NCBI GenBank assembly: GCA_964484065.1
Contig: CAZAEW010000002.1
Span: 260,690 to 324,689, forward strand
Direction: 5' to 3'
From: JAEVLT01 sp964484065
Lineage (GTDB): Bacteria; Bacillota; Bacilli; Bacillales; Cytobacillaceae
Length of the DNA: 64,000 nucleotides
The notes under the pieces are model-generated. The model had not been told where the DNA came from, ran no database searches, and saw only the letters and a list, made by a program, of their open reading frames with translations. This document shows, piece by piece, positions 43,901 to 52,370 of this stretch. Numbering within the stretch: the first letter of the stretch is position 1; every line of letters starts with the position of its first letter. The translations under genes were made by a program, and so were the position numbers.

Positions 43901-44602
43901 ATGAAAACTTATTTTTTAGCCTGGCTTCAGGAAGGGAACATCACCATTCCTGCTTTTCTTGTTTCCCATTATAGAAATATTGGGCTTAATGAATATGAAC
44001 TTATGCTTATGATCCATGTGCTGTCATTCTTAGAAAAAGGCAATGAGTTTCCTACACCGAAAGAGTTATCTGCCCGGATGACGATTTCTGATTCTGAGTG
44101 TACGGACATTTTGAGAAAACTTATCCAAAGTGGATTCATTGAAATAATAGATGGTTATACAACGGAAGGGATTCGCTGCGAAAAATACTCCTTAAAACCG
44201 TTGTGGGAAAAATTGGCCGAGCAATTTTTGGCAGAACAGCACACAGAGCAAAACCAACATCAACAATCAGAGGAAACCGATTTATACTCCTGCTTTGAAA
44301 AGGAATTTGGACGGCCATTATCTCCGTTTGAATGTGAAACACTTGCGATGTGGATGGATGATGACCGCCATGATCCCGGGATTATAAAAGCGGCATTGCG
44401 TGAAGCGGTTATGTCGGGTAAATTGAATTTTCGTTATATTGATCGTATCTTATTTGAATGGAAGAAAAATGGAATTAAAACTATTGAACAAGCAAAAAAT
44501 CAAGGAAGAAAATTCCGCCAAAAACAATCGCAGGGCAGGAAAAATCAGGAGGATGCACAGCCCTCAACGCCTATTCCTTTTTATAATTGGCTTGAACAAT
44601 AG
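43901..44602 (+). CDS. dnaD: DNA replication initiation protein DnaD
   Basis: Primosome protein that works with DnaB and DnaI to load the replicative helicase at oriC and at restart sites. The N-terminal winged-helix DnaD_N domain (about 1-125) starts MKTYFLAWLQEGNITIPAFL. The C-terminal DnaB_2 domain (about 130-205) has FEKEFGRPLSPFECETLAMW, followed by a basic unstructured tail. It has 233 residues. ATG 43901 follows GGAGGTG; an in-frame ATG 43865 upstream precedes this site. Confidence 0.95.
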   Translation: MKTYFLAWLQEGNITIPAFLVSHYRNIGLNEYELMLMIHVLSFLEKGNEFPTPKELSARMTISDSECTDILRKLIQSGFIEIIDGYTTEGIRCEKYSLKPLWEKLAEQFLAEQHTEQNQHQQSEETDLYSCFEKEFGRPLSPFECETLAMWMDDDRHDPGIIKAALREAVMSGKLNFRYIDRILFEWKKNGIKTIEQAKNQGRKFRQKQSQGRKNQEDAQPSTPIPFYNWLEQ

Positions 44603-44609
44603 TTTGAAA

Positions 44610-44641
44610 GAAACGAGAGAAAATGTTTCTCTCGTTTTCTA
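44610..44641 (+). terminator. Terminator after dnaD
   Basis: AAACGAGAGAAA pairs perfectly with TTTCTCTCGTTT around ATG, then TTCT. nth begins 40 bases later, so read-through or a separate promoter is needed. Confidence 0.75.
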
Positions 44642-44682
44642 AATGAATCGAATGATTTTTGATAACGATTGCAGGTGATATG

Positions 44683-45345
44683 ATGTTAAACAGCACACAA
44701 ATCCGTTTTTGCCTCGATAAAATAGGAGAGATGTTTCCTGAAGCGCATTGTGAGTTAATTCATTCAAATCCTTTTGAATTGGTGATTGCTGTGTCACTTT
44801 CGGCACAATGCACGGATGCCCTTGTTAATAAAGTAACGAAAGAACTATTTAAAAAATATAAAACGCCTGAGGACTTTCTAGAGGTTCCTCTTGAAGAATT
44901 GCAAAATGATATTCGGTCGATCGGTCTTTATCGGAATAAGGCAAAAAATATCCAGGGACTTTGCAAGCTGCTCTTAGACGAATATAACGGCCAGGTTCCC
45001 AAGACCCAAGATCAATTAACAAAGCTCCCGGGTGTGGGCCGTAAAACAGCAAACGTAGTCCAATCCGTGGCATTTGAGATTCCTGCCATTGCTGTAGATA
45101 CCCATGTGGAAAGAGTCAGCAAGCGGCTTGGAATCTGCCGCTGGAAGGATTCCGTTTTGGAGGTTGAGAAAACCTTAATGAAGAAGGTTCCAAAAGAGGA
45201 ATGGGGGATTACGCATCATCGGCTGATTTTTTTCGGCCGCTACCATTGTAAAGCCCAAAATCCTCAATGTGAAATATGTCCTTTACTTGAATTATGCAGG
45301 GAAGGGAAAAAAAGAATGAAAGGGAAGGTACCTGCAAATGGATGA
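44683..45345 (+). CDS. nth: Endonuclease III
   Basis: Bifunctional DNA glycosylase / AP lyase that removes oxidised pyrimidines. The helix-hairpin-helix LPGVGRKTANVV with its catalytic lysine and the VDTHVERV segment with the catalytic aspartate are intact. The [4Fe-4S] loop CKAQNPQCEICPLLELC has the expected C-X6-C-X2-C-X5-C spacing. ATG 44683 (MLNSTQIRFCLDKI) matches the family start and follows GCAGGTGAT; 220 residues. It overlaps ypoC. Confidence 0.97.
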   Translation: MLNSTQIRFCLDKIGEMFPEAHCELIHSNPFELVIAVSLSAQCTDALVNKVTKELFKKYKTPEDFLEVPLEELQNDIRSIGLYRNKAKNIQGLCKLLLDEYNGQVPKTQDQLTKLPGVGRKTANVVQSVAFEIPAIAVDTHVERVSKRLGICRWKDSVLEVEKTLMKKVPKEEWGITHHRLIFFGRYHCKAQNPQCEICPLLELCREGKKRMKGKVPANG

Positions 45346-45679
45346 TTCTCTTTCAAAATTAATGGATACATGGCATCAAGTAAAAAGGGAAATAGAAGAG
45401 CTGCATCGGCAGCGGAAAAAAGAAGGAACAGAGGAAGTTACAAAAAAAGGAATTGATTTATTTATTCAATTTTTGTTTTTAAGCAATGACAAGCCGTACA
45501 GTTTTCACGATTCACCTCCCCTCGATGATTTAGAGGTTAAGCCTGTTAACTTAAAAGAACGGTTGGATTTTATTCTAGCAAGGCCAAGTCTGTTCCCGTC
45601 ATATATTCAATTATGTGAATTGATGGTGGAGCAGGAAAAACTGTTTGCCAAAAAAATGATTAAAAAAAAAGGCGTCTAA
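45338..45679 (+). CDS. ypoC: Conserved protein YpoC
   Basis: A 113-residue soluble protein of unknown function, overlapping the end of nth by eight bases. The C-terminal half (FHDSPPLDDLEVKPVNLKERLDFILARPSLFPSYIQLCEL) resembles the conserved core of the YpoC family. It appears shorter than B. subtilis YpoC as I recall it. The dnaD-nth-ypoC-ponA(reverse) order is conserved in Bacillus. ATG follows GGGAAGGTACC. Confidence 0.85.
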   Translation: MDDSLSKLMDTWHQVKREIEELHRQRKKEGTEEVTKKGIDLFIQFLFLSNDKPYSFHDSPPLDDLEVKPVNLKERLDFILARPSLFPSYIQLCELMVEQEKLFAKKMIKKKGV

Positions 45680-45705
45680 TCCAATGAAGGATTAGACGCT
45701 TTTTC
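45664..45705. terminator. Bidirectional terminator between ypoC and ponA
   Basis: GCGTCTAATCC pairs with GGATTAGACGC around AATGAA, with an A run on the left and a T run on the right, so it can stop transcription from both sides. Confidence 0.92.
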
Positions 45706-48311
45706 TATCTGGTAAAGTACCGGCTGATAATTCCGGCGGCTCCAGTTTGGGTAGTTGTATTATTCGTGTTTGAACCGTTTTGGCCATTCTGTGTATCCGT
45801 TCCATTGCCGTTACCTCCCTGAGTAGCCCCTCCTCCAGTACCAGCGCCAGGAGTTGTTGGTGTTCCACCAGTATTCCCTTGAGTTCCGGTATTTTGATCC
45901 GTGTTTGTATTGGTCTTGGAATTATTCCCTTGATTGTTATCTGTCGCCCCCGGGACAGCCACGCTGGCTGTCGCAGGGTCGCTAGTGTTTCCGCCACTGA
46001 TAGCTGTTATCGTGAATGTATATTTTCCTCCCGCTTTCGGATTGGAAATCTTCAACCCGGTTTCCGTTGTTGTTGTAAGCTTTTGTGCTGCCCCGCCATC
46101 AACCGAAACGCTGACATCATACTGAACATTCTTTCCTGTCGTATTGTTGTAATTCCAAGTGAGCGTGATTTGATTTTGAGCTTGATCATAGCGCGCTGAT
46201 GCATTGATTGGTGCACTTAACTTGGAATACTTGGTTGAAACATTAGTCGGTGCATGGCCTTTTACGGCGTACTCAATTTGCACTTCACTGTCAGGTGTGT
46301 AATCACTTGCCAATACAGGCGGCATTGATCCTTTTTCAATTCGAACCTTTTGTACACTTTTAGGCATTGTAAAATCAGGTGTGTTGGTGCCTTTTGATAC
46401 ATATGACATTAAGTTTTTGAAGATCAATTGGGCAATCTTTTGATTATCGCCTTGTTTGATCGGAGTCTTTCGATCAGGATAACCCGTCCAGATCGAAGCC
46501 GTGTAATTGGTTGTATATCCTGTAAACCAAGCATCGGGGACATCCTTGCTGTTTCTAATACCCCATTTTTTCAATTCATCGTCAGAGTAATTTGTCGTTC
46601 CGGTTTTACCGGCAATGTTTAACCCGGGTACATTCGCTGATACACCTGTACCAGGAGAAACAAGGACACTTTTTAACATATCCGTAATCATAAAGGCAGT
46701 TGAATCTTTCATAGCAAGCTTCGTTTCTGGAGTTGTATTGATTTCTGTGCCGTCACGAAGCTTAATCTTTTTAATGGCATATGGTTTTGTATAGAAACCG
46801 TTATTTCCAAATGCGCTGTAGGCGCCTGCCATTTCAAGCGGTGACACTCCGTCACGGAGACCGCCGATTGCATATGACTCAAATACCTCTTTAAGCGGAA
46901 TGCCTAAATTGTTGGCAAACGTTTTGGCTTTGTCCGTGCCAACCTGCTGCAAGGTTTGAACTGCCGGTGAATTTCGTGACAGCTGCAGGGCAGTACGAAT
47001 GGTCATTTTACCCATGTATCGATTGTCCCAGTTTCCAAAATCGACCCCTGAAGAATACTTAACCGGTTTATCATCAATCATTTGGTAAGTGCCCCAATTT
47101 AAGTACTCGATGGCAGGACCGTAGTCCAGGATTGGTTTGATGGTGGAACCCGGCTGGCGTCTCGTATCAATCGCATAGTTGAACCCGCGTTGTACCTGCT
47201 GATTTCTTCCTCCGCCGATCGCGCGGATTTCTCCTGTTTTTGTGTCAAGGAGGGTGATACCGGCTTGAAATTGTTCATCCGGATATTTGATATAATTATT
47301 CGTATTTAGAATTTGGTAAACTTGTTTTTGCGCATTTGAGTCGACCGTTGTATAAATGGTTAATCCATCGGTAAAAATATCATAGTCACTGGTTTTTTTC
47401 ACTTCATCGATCACTTCATCAACAAAGGAGTCAAACGGTTTTTCATCTATCTGACTTTCGTTAACCAGCCCGTCGGTAACAGGGACTTTTATGGCATTTT
47501 CATACTCACTTTTTGAAATAAAACCATGCTGGTACATTAAACTGAGTACAATGTTCCGTCTTTTTTCAGCTAATTCCGGAGATTTTTTTGGATTATAATT
47601 ATTAGGGCTTTGCGGCAGCCCAGCTAGCATTGCTGCTTGCGGGAGTGTCAGCTCTTTTAAAGATTTACCATAATAAGCCTTGGCTGCGGTGGCCACACCG
47701 TTGCTGTTTTCAGAAAAATAGATCTTGTTGACGTACATTTCAAATATTTGATGCTTCGTATATTTTTGTTCGAGCTGATAGGCGAGCCATGCTTCTTCGA
47801 CTTTCCTTCTTAACGTTTTTTGCGGTGATAAAAACGAATTTTTTACTACCTGCTGCGTAATCGTACTGGCACCTTCACTGCCAAAGCCGTGTTGAAAATT
47901 GGCCAATACGGCGCCGCCAAGTCGGACAAGGTCGATCCCGTGGTGCTGATAAAAGCGGTAATCCTCTGTCGCTAAAAAGGCGTCTTCTACAACCTTTGGA
48001 ATATCTTTATAAGCTACATATTCTCTATTTGCTGCCCCAACTTCTGCAATTAAGTTTCCATCTTTATCTAAAATCTTTGATGAGACAGGGTCTTTCAATA
48101 ATTTTGGATCAAGCTTGGGAGCATCTTTAACTAAATAGGCGAATGATGCCACTCCTGCTAACATACCGACGATTCCTAATGCGACAAGAGAGAGCAAAAT
48201 CTTTTTAAACATGCTGAGAGATTTTTTCTGGCTCTTTTGCTGTTTATTTTGTTTGCCAGCGTCGTTGAGCTGCTTGCGGCGCTCCTCTCGTGTCTTGTAT
48301 TGATCTGACAT
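45705..48311 (-). CDS. ponA: Penicillin-binding protein 1A/1B (bifunctional peptidoglycan synthase)
   Basis: Class A penicillin-binding protein of 868 residues. A basic cytoplasmic stretch precedes the membrane anchor (about 34-60). The glycosyltransferase domain has the catalytic glutamate in ATEDYRFYQHHGID (E116) and STITQQVVKN. The transpeptidase domain has GSTIKP (S389-K392), SRN (445-447) and KTGT (569-572). A fibronectin type III-like domain follows (about 695-790), then a Gly/Asn/Thr/Gln-rich tail of about 75 residues ending IISRYFTR. ATG follows GGAAGGAAC. It is downstream of recU on the minus strand, the conserved recU-ponA pair. Confidence 0.97.
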   Translation of the reverse strand: MSDQYKTREERRKQLNDAGKQNKQQKSQKKSLSMFKKILLSLVALGIVGMLAGVASFAYLVKDAPKLDPKLLKDPVSSKILDKDGNLIAEVGAANREYVAYKDIPKVVEDAFLATEDYRFYQHHGIDLVRLGGAVLANFQHGFGSEGASTITQQVVKNSFLSPQKTLRRKVEEAWLAYQLEQKYTKHQIFEMYVNKIYFSENSNGVATAAKAYYGKSLKELTLPQAAMLAGLPQSPNNYNPKKSPELAEKRRNIVLSLMYQHGFISKSEYENAIKVPVTDGLVNESQIDEKPFDSFVDEVIDEVKKTSDYDIFTDGLTIYTTVDSNAQKQVYQILNTNNYIKYPDEQFQAGITLLDTKTGEIRAIGGGRNQQVQRGFNYAIDTRRQPGSTIKPILDYGPAIEYLNWGTYQMIDDKPVKYSSGVDFGNWDNRYMGKMTIRTALQLSRNSPAVQTLQQVGTDKAKTFANNLGIPLKEVFESYAIGGLRDGVSPLEMAGAYSAFGNNGFYTKPYAIKKIKLRDGTEINTTPETKLAMKDSTAFMITDMLKSVLVSPGTGVSANVPGLNIAGKTGTTNYSDDELKKWGIRNSKDVPDAWFTGYTTNYTASIWTGYPDRKTPIKQGDNQKIAQLIFKNLMSYVSKGTNTPDFTMPKSVQKVRIEKGSMPPVLASDYTPDSEVQIEYAVKGHAPTNVSTKYSKLSAPINASARYDQAQNQITLTWNYNNTTGKNVQYDVSVSVDGGAAQKLTTTTETGLKISNPKAGGKYTFTITAISGGNTSDPATASVAVPGATDNNQGNNSKTNTNTDQNTGTQGNTGGTPTTPGAGTGGGATQGGNGNGTDTQNGQNGSNTNNTTTQTGAAGIISRYFTR

Positions 48312-48348
48312 TATTAAGTTCCTTCCTTTCTAAACCTGTCGAAATCCA

Positions 48349-48963
48349 TTATGAAAAGCAATAAAGTTTGTCTATTATTTTAATATAGTCAATTCTAGGC
48401 TGAAAACCAAGGGGGATAAAATGAGCCTTTTGTTCTATTTCTGCCTTTGTAATTGATTTTCTTCCCCCGTTATCCATTCTGTCCCAAAAGTGCAGTAAAT
48501 CCGACGCTTCGAGAAAAAAAACTTGATCACTGCTCGTAAAGCGAAGGATGACAAAACAAATCCCATTTTGCTTTAAAACGGCATCCATGTGCCGGATTTG
48601 ATGTGCATGGAAATTTTTTAAAGGAAAGGAAGTAGGATTTTGTGTTTCTTTTGCTTCAAAGTCGATATACCTTCCTTTATAAATTCCATTATAGTCCGTT
48701 GTTGATGCTTGCTTAAAATAGGCTTCTTTTATAACGGCAGCACTCCGTTTAGGATAATCCACTTGAACAATCTGAATAGGGGTAGGTTTCTTATGAATGA
48801 CAGCTATGTTCCTATTAAGATAGAATTCATTTGTATGATTAAGATCTTCTTCAAGTGTCATTCCCCTGTTGCTAAAGGAATCGTTGGGCTTATTTACACG
48901 GTTTGTGTTGAACTCATTCTCCTTAGGAATATAACGTTTACCATTCGGATAGTGGAAATACAT
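48349..48963 (-). CDS. recU: Holliday junction resolvase RecU
   Basis: Resolves Holliday junctions in recombination and repair and modulates RecA. The nuclease core includes SAAVIKEAYFKQASTTDYNGIYKGRYIDFEAKET with the metal-binding acidic residues, and the N-terminal SNRGMTLEEDLN segment is conserved. ATG 48963 (MYFHYPNGKRYIPK) fits the family start and has GAGGTGC upstream; the frame extends to 49008 without support. It has 204 residues and leads into ponA. Confidence 0.96.
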   Translation of the reverse strand: MYFHYPNGKRYIPKENEFNTNRVNKPNDSFSNRGMTLEEDLNHTNEFYLNRNIAVIHKKPTPIQIVQVDYPKRSAAVIKEAYFKQASTTDYNGIYKGRYIDFEAKETQNPTSFPLKNFHAHQIRHMDAVLKQNGICFVILRFTSSDQVFFLEASDLLHFWDRMDNGGRKSITKAEIEQKAHFIPLGFQPRIDYIKIIDKLYCFS

Positions 48964-49102
48964 TTTTTGCACCTCACAGACTACACCTATCATATCAAAT
49001 TTATACAAAATAATCAGGAATAAAAAAAGGAATCCAATACATTTTAATGATTAGAGATGTTTTTTTAGATGGAAATGTCGAAAAATACAGGGATGGCACC
49101 AT

Positions 49103-50086
49103 ATGAATCAGCTGACACAACAGGAAAAGGAGTTTATAAAAACAATTAACGAGGTAACAAAAAAAAATAACATAGACAATATCTCGAGGACAAATGCTTA
49201 TTTCCGTTATTTTCAAAAGCATCCGGATATGATCTGGTCTTTTCTGGCCAGCATGGTTTCTAGAAATGGGGGCTGGAATATGTGTGATCTGGAAGGCTCC
49301 ATATTCCCGCAGATATTGGAAGCAAGGACAAGAAAACAGCTTTTCTTAACATATGAGCGTGCAAATTGGCTTATTTTTCATGATGCATTCCCCCAGCTTT
49401 TGGTTTATCAATATTCAGCGACTGTAAACAAACCGCTTTTTTATTTACTTCCTTATTTTAGTGTTTCTGAATTTATCCAAAAAGAATGGGAGAGATATTG
49501 GCAGGAAAATGATCAATACCGTCTTATGACCGCTCTGATTATAAATGAGCAAAATGTGATTCAAACCCCGATCATCGACCATCCTGTTTATAAGCATAAA
49601 GTATTTCATTCGCTAATTTTTGCTTTCCAGGATTGGCTTCATTTTAGCTGTGTTTTATTTCCAACCTGCGGCGGAGAACTTTATGGGGCAAGTGTGTGCG
49701 GGTTTCGCACATTGTCAAAACGGATTAACCTCGGAAAAAGTCTTGCTGACATCCTATTTAATAAAAGGCTTTTTCCCTATTTCTATGAGTTTGCAGAAAC
49801 GACTGCCCATACTGGTTCAAGGTATGACTATGAACAATATTTTAAGGTCCCTCAATTTAAAAAAAGAGATACCCCTTTTTTACGAACAACCTTTCCTGTC
49901 ATTGAGCACCATCAGCATCATCATGAAGATTGGAGTTTATCAAGGCGTATTTCCCCGGCGTGGCTGCTCTTTAAACCGCATCAACGGCATAATATCCATC
50001 TTACGGATTGGTATTTTGCAAAGAAAAACCAGCTTTATCTTTTGATGCACCTCAAAGAGGCTTTTCATATCGACCATAAAATGTAA
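49103..50086 (+). CDS. yppC: Conserved protein YppC (DUF2515)
   Basis: A 327-residue protein of unknown function belonging to the DUF2515 / YppC family. It occurs opposite recU as in B. subtilis. Characteristic stretches are ISRTNAYFRYFQKHPDMIWSFLASMVSRNGGWNM and SRYDYEQYF. It is rich in aromatic residues and has no clear membrane segment. ATG 49103 follows GGGATGG. A bidirectional terminator overlaps its stop. Confidence 0.88.
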   Translation: MNQLTQQEKEFIKTINEVTKKNNIDNISRTNAYFRYFQKHPDMIWSFLASMVSRNGGWNMCDLEGSIFPQILEARTRKQLFLTYERANWLIFHDAFPQLLVYQYSATVNKPLFYLLPYFSVSEFIQKEWERYWQENDQYRLMTALIINEQNVIQTPIIDHPVYKHKVFHSLIFAFQDWLHFSCVLFPTCGGELYGASVCGFRTLSKRINLGKSLADILFNKRLFPYFYEFAETTAHTGSRYDYEQYFKVPQFKKRDTPFLRTTFPVIEHHQHHHEDWSLSRRISPAWLLFKPHQRHNIHLTDWYFAKKNQLYLLMHLKEAFHIDHKM

Positions 50087-50116
50087 AAAGCAATGGGAGA
50101 AGCCCCATTGCTTTTC
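50086..50116. terminator. Bidirectional terminator between yppC and sspM
   Basis: AAAAGCAATGGG pairs with CCCATTGCTTTT around AGAAGC. T-rich tails are present on both strands. Confidence 0.9.
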
Positions 50117-50223
50117 TATTCAGCCGGTCTGTTTTCACCTTCGAGCTTTTTATCTCCGAATCCGGTCTTTTTTTCAGGAGCGCTTCGCGGCTGGTTTTTG
50201 GTTTGTTTGTTCGCTTTTGACAT
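50116..50223 (-). CDS. sspM: Small acid-soluble spore protein, SspM type
   Basis: A 35-residue, charged, lysine-rich protein on the minus strand, beginning MSKANKQTKN and ending DKKLEGENRPAE. B. subtilis SspM has 34 residues and ends DKKLGGPNRPST, so the C-terminal signature and size agree. SspM is a minor spore-core protein. GGAGGTGG lies eight bases before the ATG. Upstream, GAAAATA and GCTACTA separated by 15 bases resemble a sigma-G promoter. It is convergent with yppC. Confidence 0.8.
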   Translation of the reverse strand: MSKANKQTKNQPRSAPEKKTGFGDKKLEGENRPAE

Positions 50224-50421
50224 TTCTATAACCACCTCCAATAGTAGCTTGTGCGGAAATACATATTTTCATTCCGATTCAGACGATGTCGAATCAAGCC
50301 GGGCATCATTAAGACAAAAGCACTATCTTTGGCGAATCCCTTCTTGTTTTGTCAAGAGGGAAGGAAGAAGGAAATTTAGAGAGAATCTTTCTATAAACAC
50401 AAACTGAAGGAGGTATATATA

Positions 50422-50709
50422 ATGAATGGAGCAATCTTTGAAAAAGATAATGTGTTAACAGCGTTAACGGAAATCAATCATCAGCTTGAAGAATTGGAAT
50501 CCTTACTTGAGGAATCTTTTTCAGACCTTCGCGGCCAATGGTATTGTGAAGAAAAACAGAGACTTGCCGCATGTGAGCAAAAAATTTCCTCCCTCGAAAA
50601 TCTGACCGAAACAATCATCCAAAACAAGGGAATAATTTGGGACTATAACCATTTTTCAATGAGAAATAAAAACTTATCTTCACTAAAAATGGAACTGGGT
50701 TTTCAATAA
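50422..50709 (+). CDS. Hypothetical protein, 95 residues
   Basis: I do not recognise this family. The protein is acidic and probably helical, with heptad-like leucines in LTEINHQLEELESLLEESF and a second helix KQRLAACEQKISSLENLTE, so a coiled coil is possible. It contains two cysteines (WYCEEK and AACEQ) and no membrane segment. AAGGAGGTATATATA upstream of the ATG is a strong ribosome binding site. It occupies the place of the yppD/yppE genes of B. subtilis between sspM and yppF. Confidence 0.7.
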   Translation: MNGAIFEKDNVLTALTEINHQLEELESLLEESFSDLRGQWYCEEKQRLAACEQKISSLENLTETIIQNKGIIWDYNHFSMRNKNLSSLKMELGFQ

Positions 50710-50711
50710 TA

Positions 50712-50746
50712 AATAAAAAAAAGGGGCTGCAGGATGCAGCCCCTTT
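50712..50746 (-). terminator. Terminator of yppF (minus strand)
   Basis: AAGGGGCTGCA pairs with TGCAGCCCCTT around GGA. The long A run on the left becomes a T run on the minus strand. It may weakly serve the plus-strand gene too. Confidence 0.85.
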
Positions 50747-50772
50747 AAGTATCCCCTTTACGTATGATCTTT

Positions 50773-50988
50773 TTAATTTAAACTGTTGATGAGGGAGTTG
50801 TCAGTATCGCTGTCCAGCGGCATAAATGCACCTCTGGCTTCAAGATCACGGACAAGAAGGCTGTATTCTTTGATGTTAATCTCGTTATGAATGTAAGCTT
50901 TCCTGGCAAAATCCAATAATTCATTAACATTTTCAGTTGAATAGTCCTTGCTTTGTGTAAACAAGCTTTTTAATTGGCTAATGTTCAT
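50773..50988 (-). CDS. yppF: Small conserved protein YppF
   Basis: A 71-residue protein that fits the YppF-like family: DVNELLDF-type sequence appears as NVNELLDFARKAYIHNEI and is followed by EYSLLVRDLEARGA. Function unknown; the fold is predicted helical. ATG follows GGAGGAGAC. It is transcribed toward its own terminator, convergent with the 95-residue gene and divergent from yppG. Confidence 0.85.
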   Translation of the reverse strand: MNISQLKSLFTQSKDYSTENVNELLDFARKAYIHNEINIKEYSLLVRDLEARGAFMPLDSDTDNSLINSLN

Positions 50989-51174
50989 TTTTCGTCTCCT
51001 CCTTCACCGTTTCTTATATCGTACCATGAAAAACTGATTTTTTTAGTTTTTCAAAAATTAAGACTTCCGACACTTTATGCCAATAAGTGACACTAATCTT
51101 TAAAATGAGAGAATCACCCTTTAGCTTTCATCCACATAAAGTGTAGTGATGAAAAGCAGAGGAGATGTTTGCCC

Positions 51175-51711
51175 ATGTTTAATAGAAGGAGAGGGATTCC
51201 TTATTACAATCATGGATATTCGGGGCAAATGATGCACGGGAATCCGCTGCAGCTGCGCATGTATCAACCAATAGTCCGTCAATATCCATATCCGCCTCCC
51301 TTTGAGAATCCTGAGTGGCAATTATATCAGCCGCAGAATCCCTATTATCCTCAACAATACCAGCCATTAAACCAAGCCTATCAGCCAATTGTTCAGCAGC
51401 AGTACTATCCGGTCCATTCTCCTGCACAAAAGGACACACAATTTCTTTTCAAAAACCCCCTTCAGCCGCAAGAAGAAGTATATCCTTCTCCTCAACCTTA
51501 TCCAATGGCAGGCGGGTTTATGAATCCATATCCGAAACCGAATCTGTTTCCAAAGCAGCCGGGAGGGATGCAGTCTTTAATCAATTCTTTCAAATCGCAG
51601 GATGGCTCCGTGGATTTTAATAAGATGGTGAATACAGCCGGGCAGATGATGAATGCTGTCTCCCAAATGACAAACCTTGTGAAAGGTCTCGGGGGAATTT
51701 TCAAAGTTTAA
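51175..51711 (+). CDS. yppG: YppG-like protein, probable spore coat component
   Basis: A 178-residue protein with a low-complexity N-terminal two-thirds rich in Pro, Gln and Tyr (repeats such as YPQQYQPLNQAYQPIVQQQ) and a conserved C-terminal segment MQSLINSFKSQDGSVDFNKMVNTAGQMMNAVSQM, which is the YppG signature. YppG is regarded as a spore coat protein in B. subtilis. ATG 51175 has AGAGGAG upstream; TTG 51169 in frame is an alternative. A loopless GC-rich terminator follows. Confidence 0.85.
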   Translation: MFNRRRGIPYYNHGYSGQMMHGNPLQLRMYQPIVRQYPYPPPFENPEWQLYQPQNPYYPQQYQPLNQAYQPIVQQQYYPVHSPAQKDTQFLFKNPLQPQEEVYPSPQPYPMAGGFMNPYPKPNLFPKQPGGMQSLINSFKSQDGSVDFNKMVNTAGQMMNAVSQMTNLVKGLGGIFKV

Positions 51712-51729
51712 TGACAAGCAAATAAAAAA

Positions 51730-51758
51730 CAAGACGGCGGCCGCCGTCTATTATTTTT
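51730..51758. terminator. Bidirectional terminator between yppG and the Hsp20 gene
   Basis: AGACGGCGGCCGCCGTCT (51732-51749) is a perfect 18-bp palindrome with T-rich flanks on both strands. The two genes converge on it. Confidence 0.88.
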
Positions 51759-51770
51759 TGTCAAAATATA

Positions 51771-52256
51771 TTAATCATCAATATGAATGGTTTTTCCTTT
51801 TTCGAGCGGGATGCGGATTTCCAATAGTCCGTCACGGTAAGTGGCTTTTATTTTTCGATCATTTATTTTTTGAGGGAGAGAAATGGTTCTTGAGGAATGG
51901 TGCCGGGATTGGACGCTCCGAAAGATTTGATTGACATCGTCCTCTTCTAATTCCAGTTGTTGATTCTCAACAGAAATCGTCAAAAGATTTCCTTGTACAT
52001 TGAGCTGAATCTGCTCTCTTTTTATACCAGGAAGTTCTGCTTTGACAATGTATTCTGTTTTGTTTTCGGTTGTTTCAACGGCAAATCCGGGTACATTTGG
52101 AAAAGGAGCTTTAAAAAAATCATCAATCGATTGTAAAAATCCTTTAATGGGCTTTTCGTTTAAAAAGCCCTGCATCGACCGAAAGAACTCCCCAAACGGC
52201 GGTTCCTGATGGTTTTTATTATTTCCTTTTTGATTATTAGGAAGCATTTCTGACAT
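51771..52256 (-). CDS. Small heat-shock protein, Hsp20/alpha-crystallin family
   Basis: ATP-independent holdase chaperone. The alpha-crystallin domain covers about residues 60-150, with the EYIVKAELPGIKREQIQL strand region and the closing GLLEIRIPL motif. The N-terminal arm contains GEFFRSMQGFLNEKPIKGFLQSIDDFF. The protein has 161 residues. It could be a spore-coat relative (CotM/CotP type) or a vegetative Hsp20; sequence alone does not decide. ATG follows AAAGGGGT. It is divergent from hcp, sharing a 190-base intergenic region. Confidence 0.88.
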   Translation of the reverse strand: MSEMLPNNQKGNNKNHQEPPFGEFFRSMQGFLNEKPIKGFLQSIDDFFKAPFPNVPGFAVETTENKTEYIVKAELPGIKREQIQLNVQGNLLTISVENQQLELEEDDVNQIFRSVQSRHHSSRTISLPQKINDRKIKATYRDGLLEIRIPLEKGKTIHIDD

Positions 52257-52335
52257 GGTTTAACCCCTTTCAAGAGAAAATTCACACCATATCATATGTG
52301 TCAAACCAAAAGTGGGTTCCTTTCATCATTATTTC

Positions 52336-52353
52336 ATTTGTTTGTGAACAAAT
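52336..52353. repeat. Inverted repeat between hsp20 and hcp
   Basis: ATTTGTT TGTG AACAAAT, perfect 7-bp arms with a four-base spacer, between the divergent promoters. It may be an operator; the regulator is unknown. Confidence 0.4.
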
Positions 52354-52370
52354 TTTTACAATTAAAAATG

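Noticed and set aside
45780..46199. Long plus-strand frame opposite the end of ponA
   Set aside because: It lies antisense to the low-complexity tail, has no ribosome binding site, and its length follows from the repetitive codons of ponA.
51315..51620. Second long frame inside yppG
   Set aside because: It is a frame-shifted reading of the Pro/Gln-rich repeats; the YppG frame has the family C-terminus and the ribosome binding site.
52343..52363. Rex (redox) operator upstream of hcp
   Set aside because: TTGTGA and TTACAA halves are present but separated by eight bases instead of six, and one half has a mismatch.
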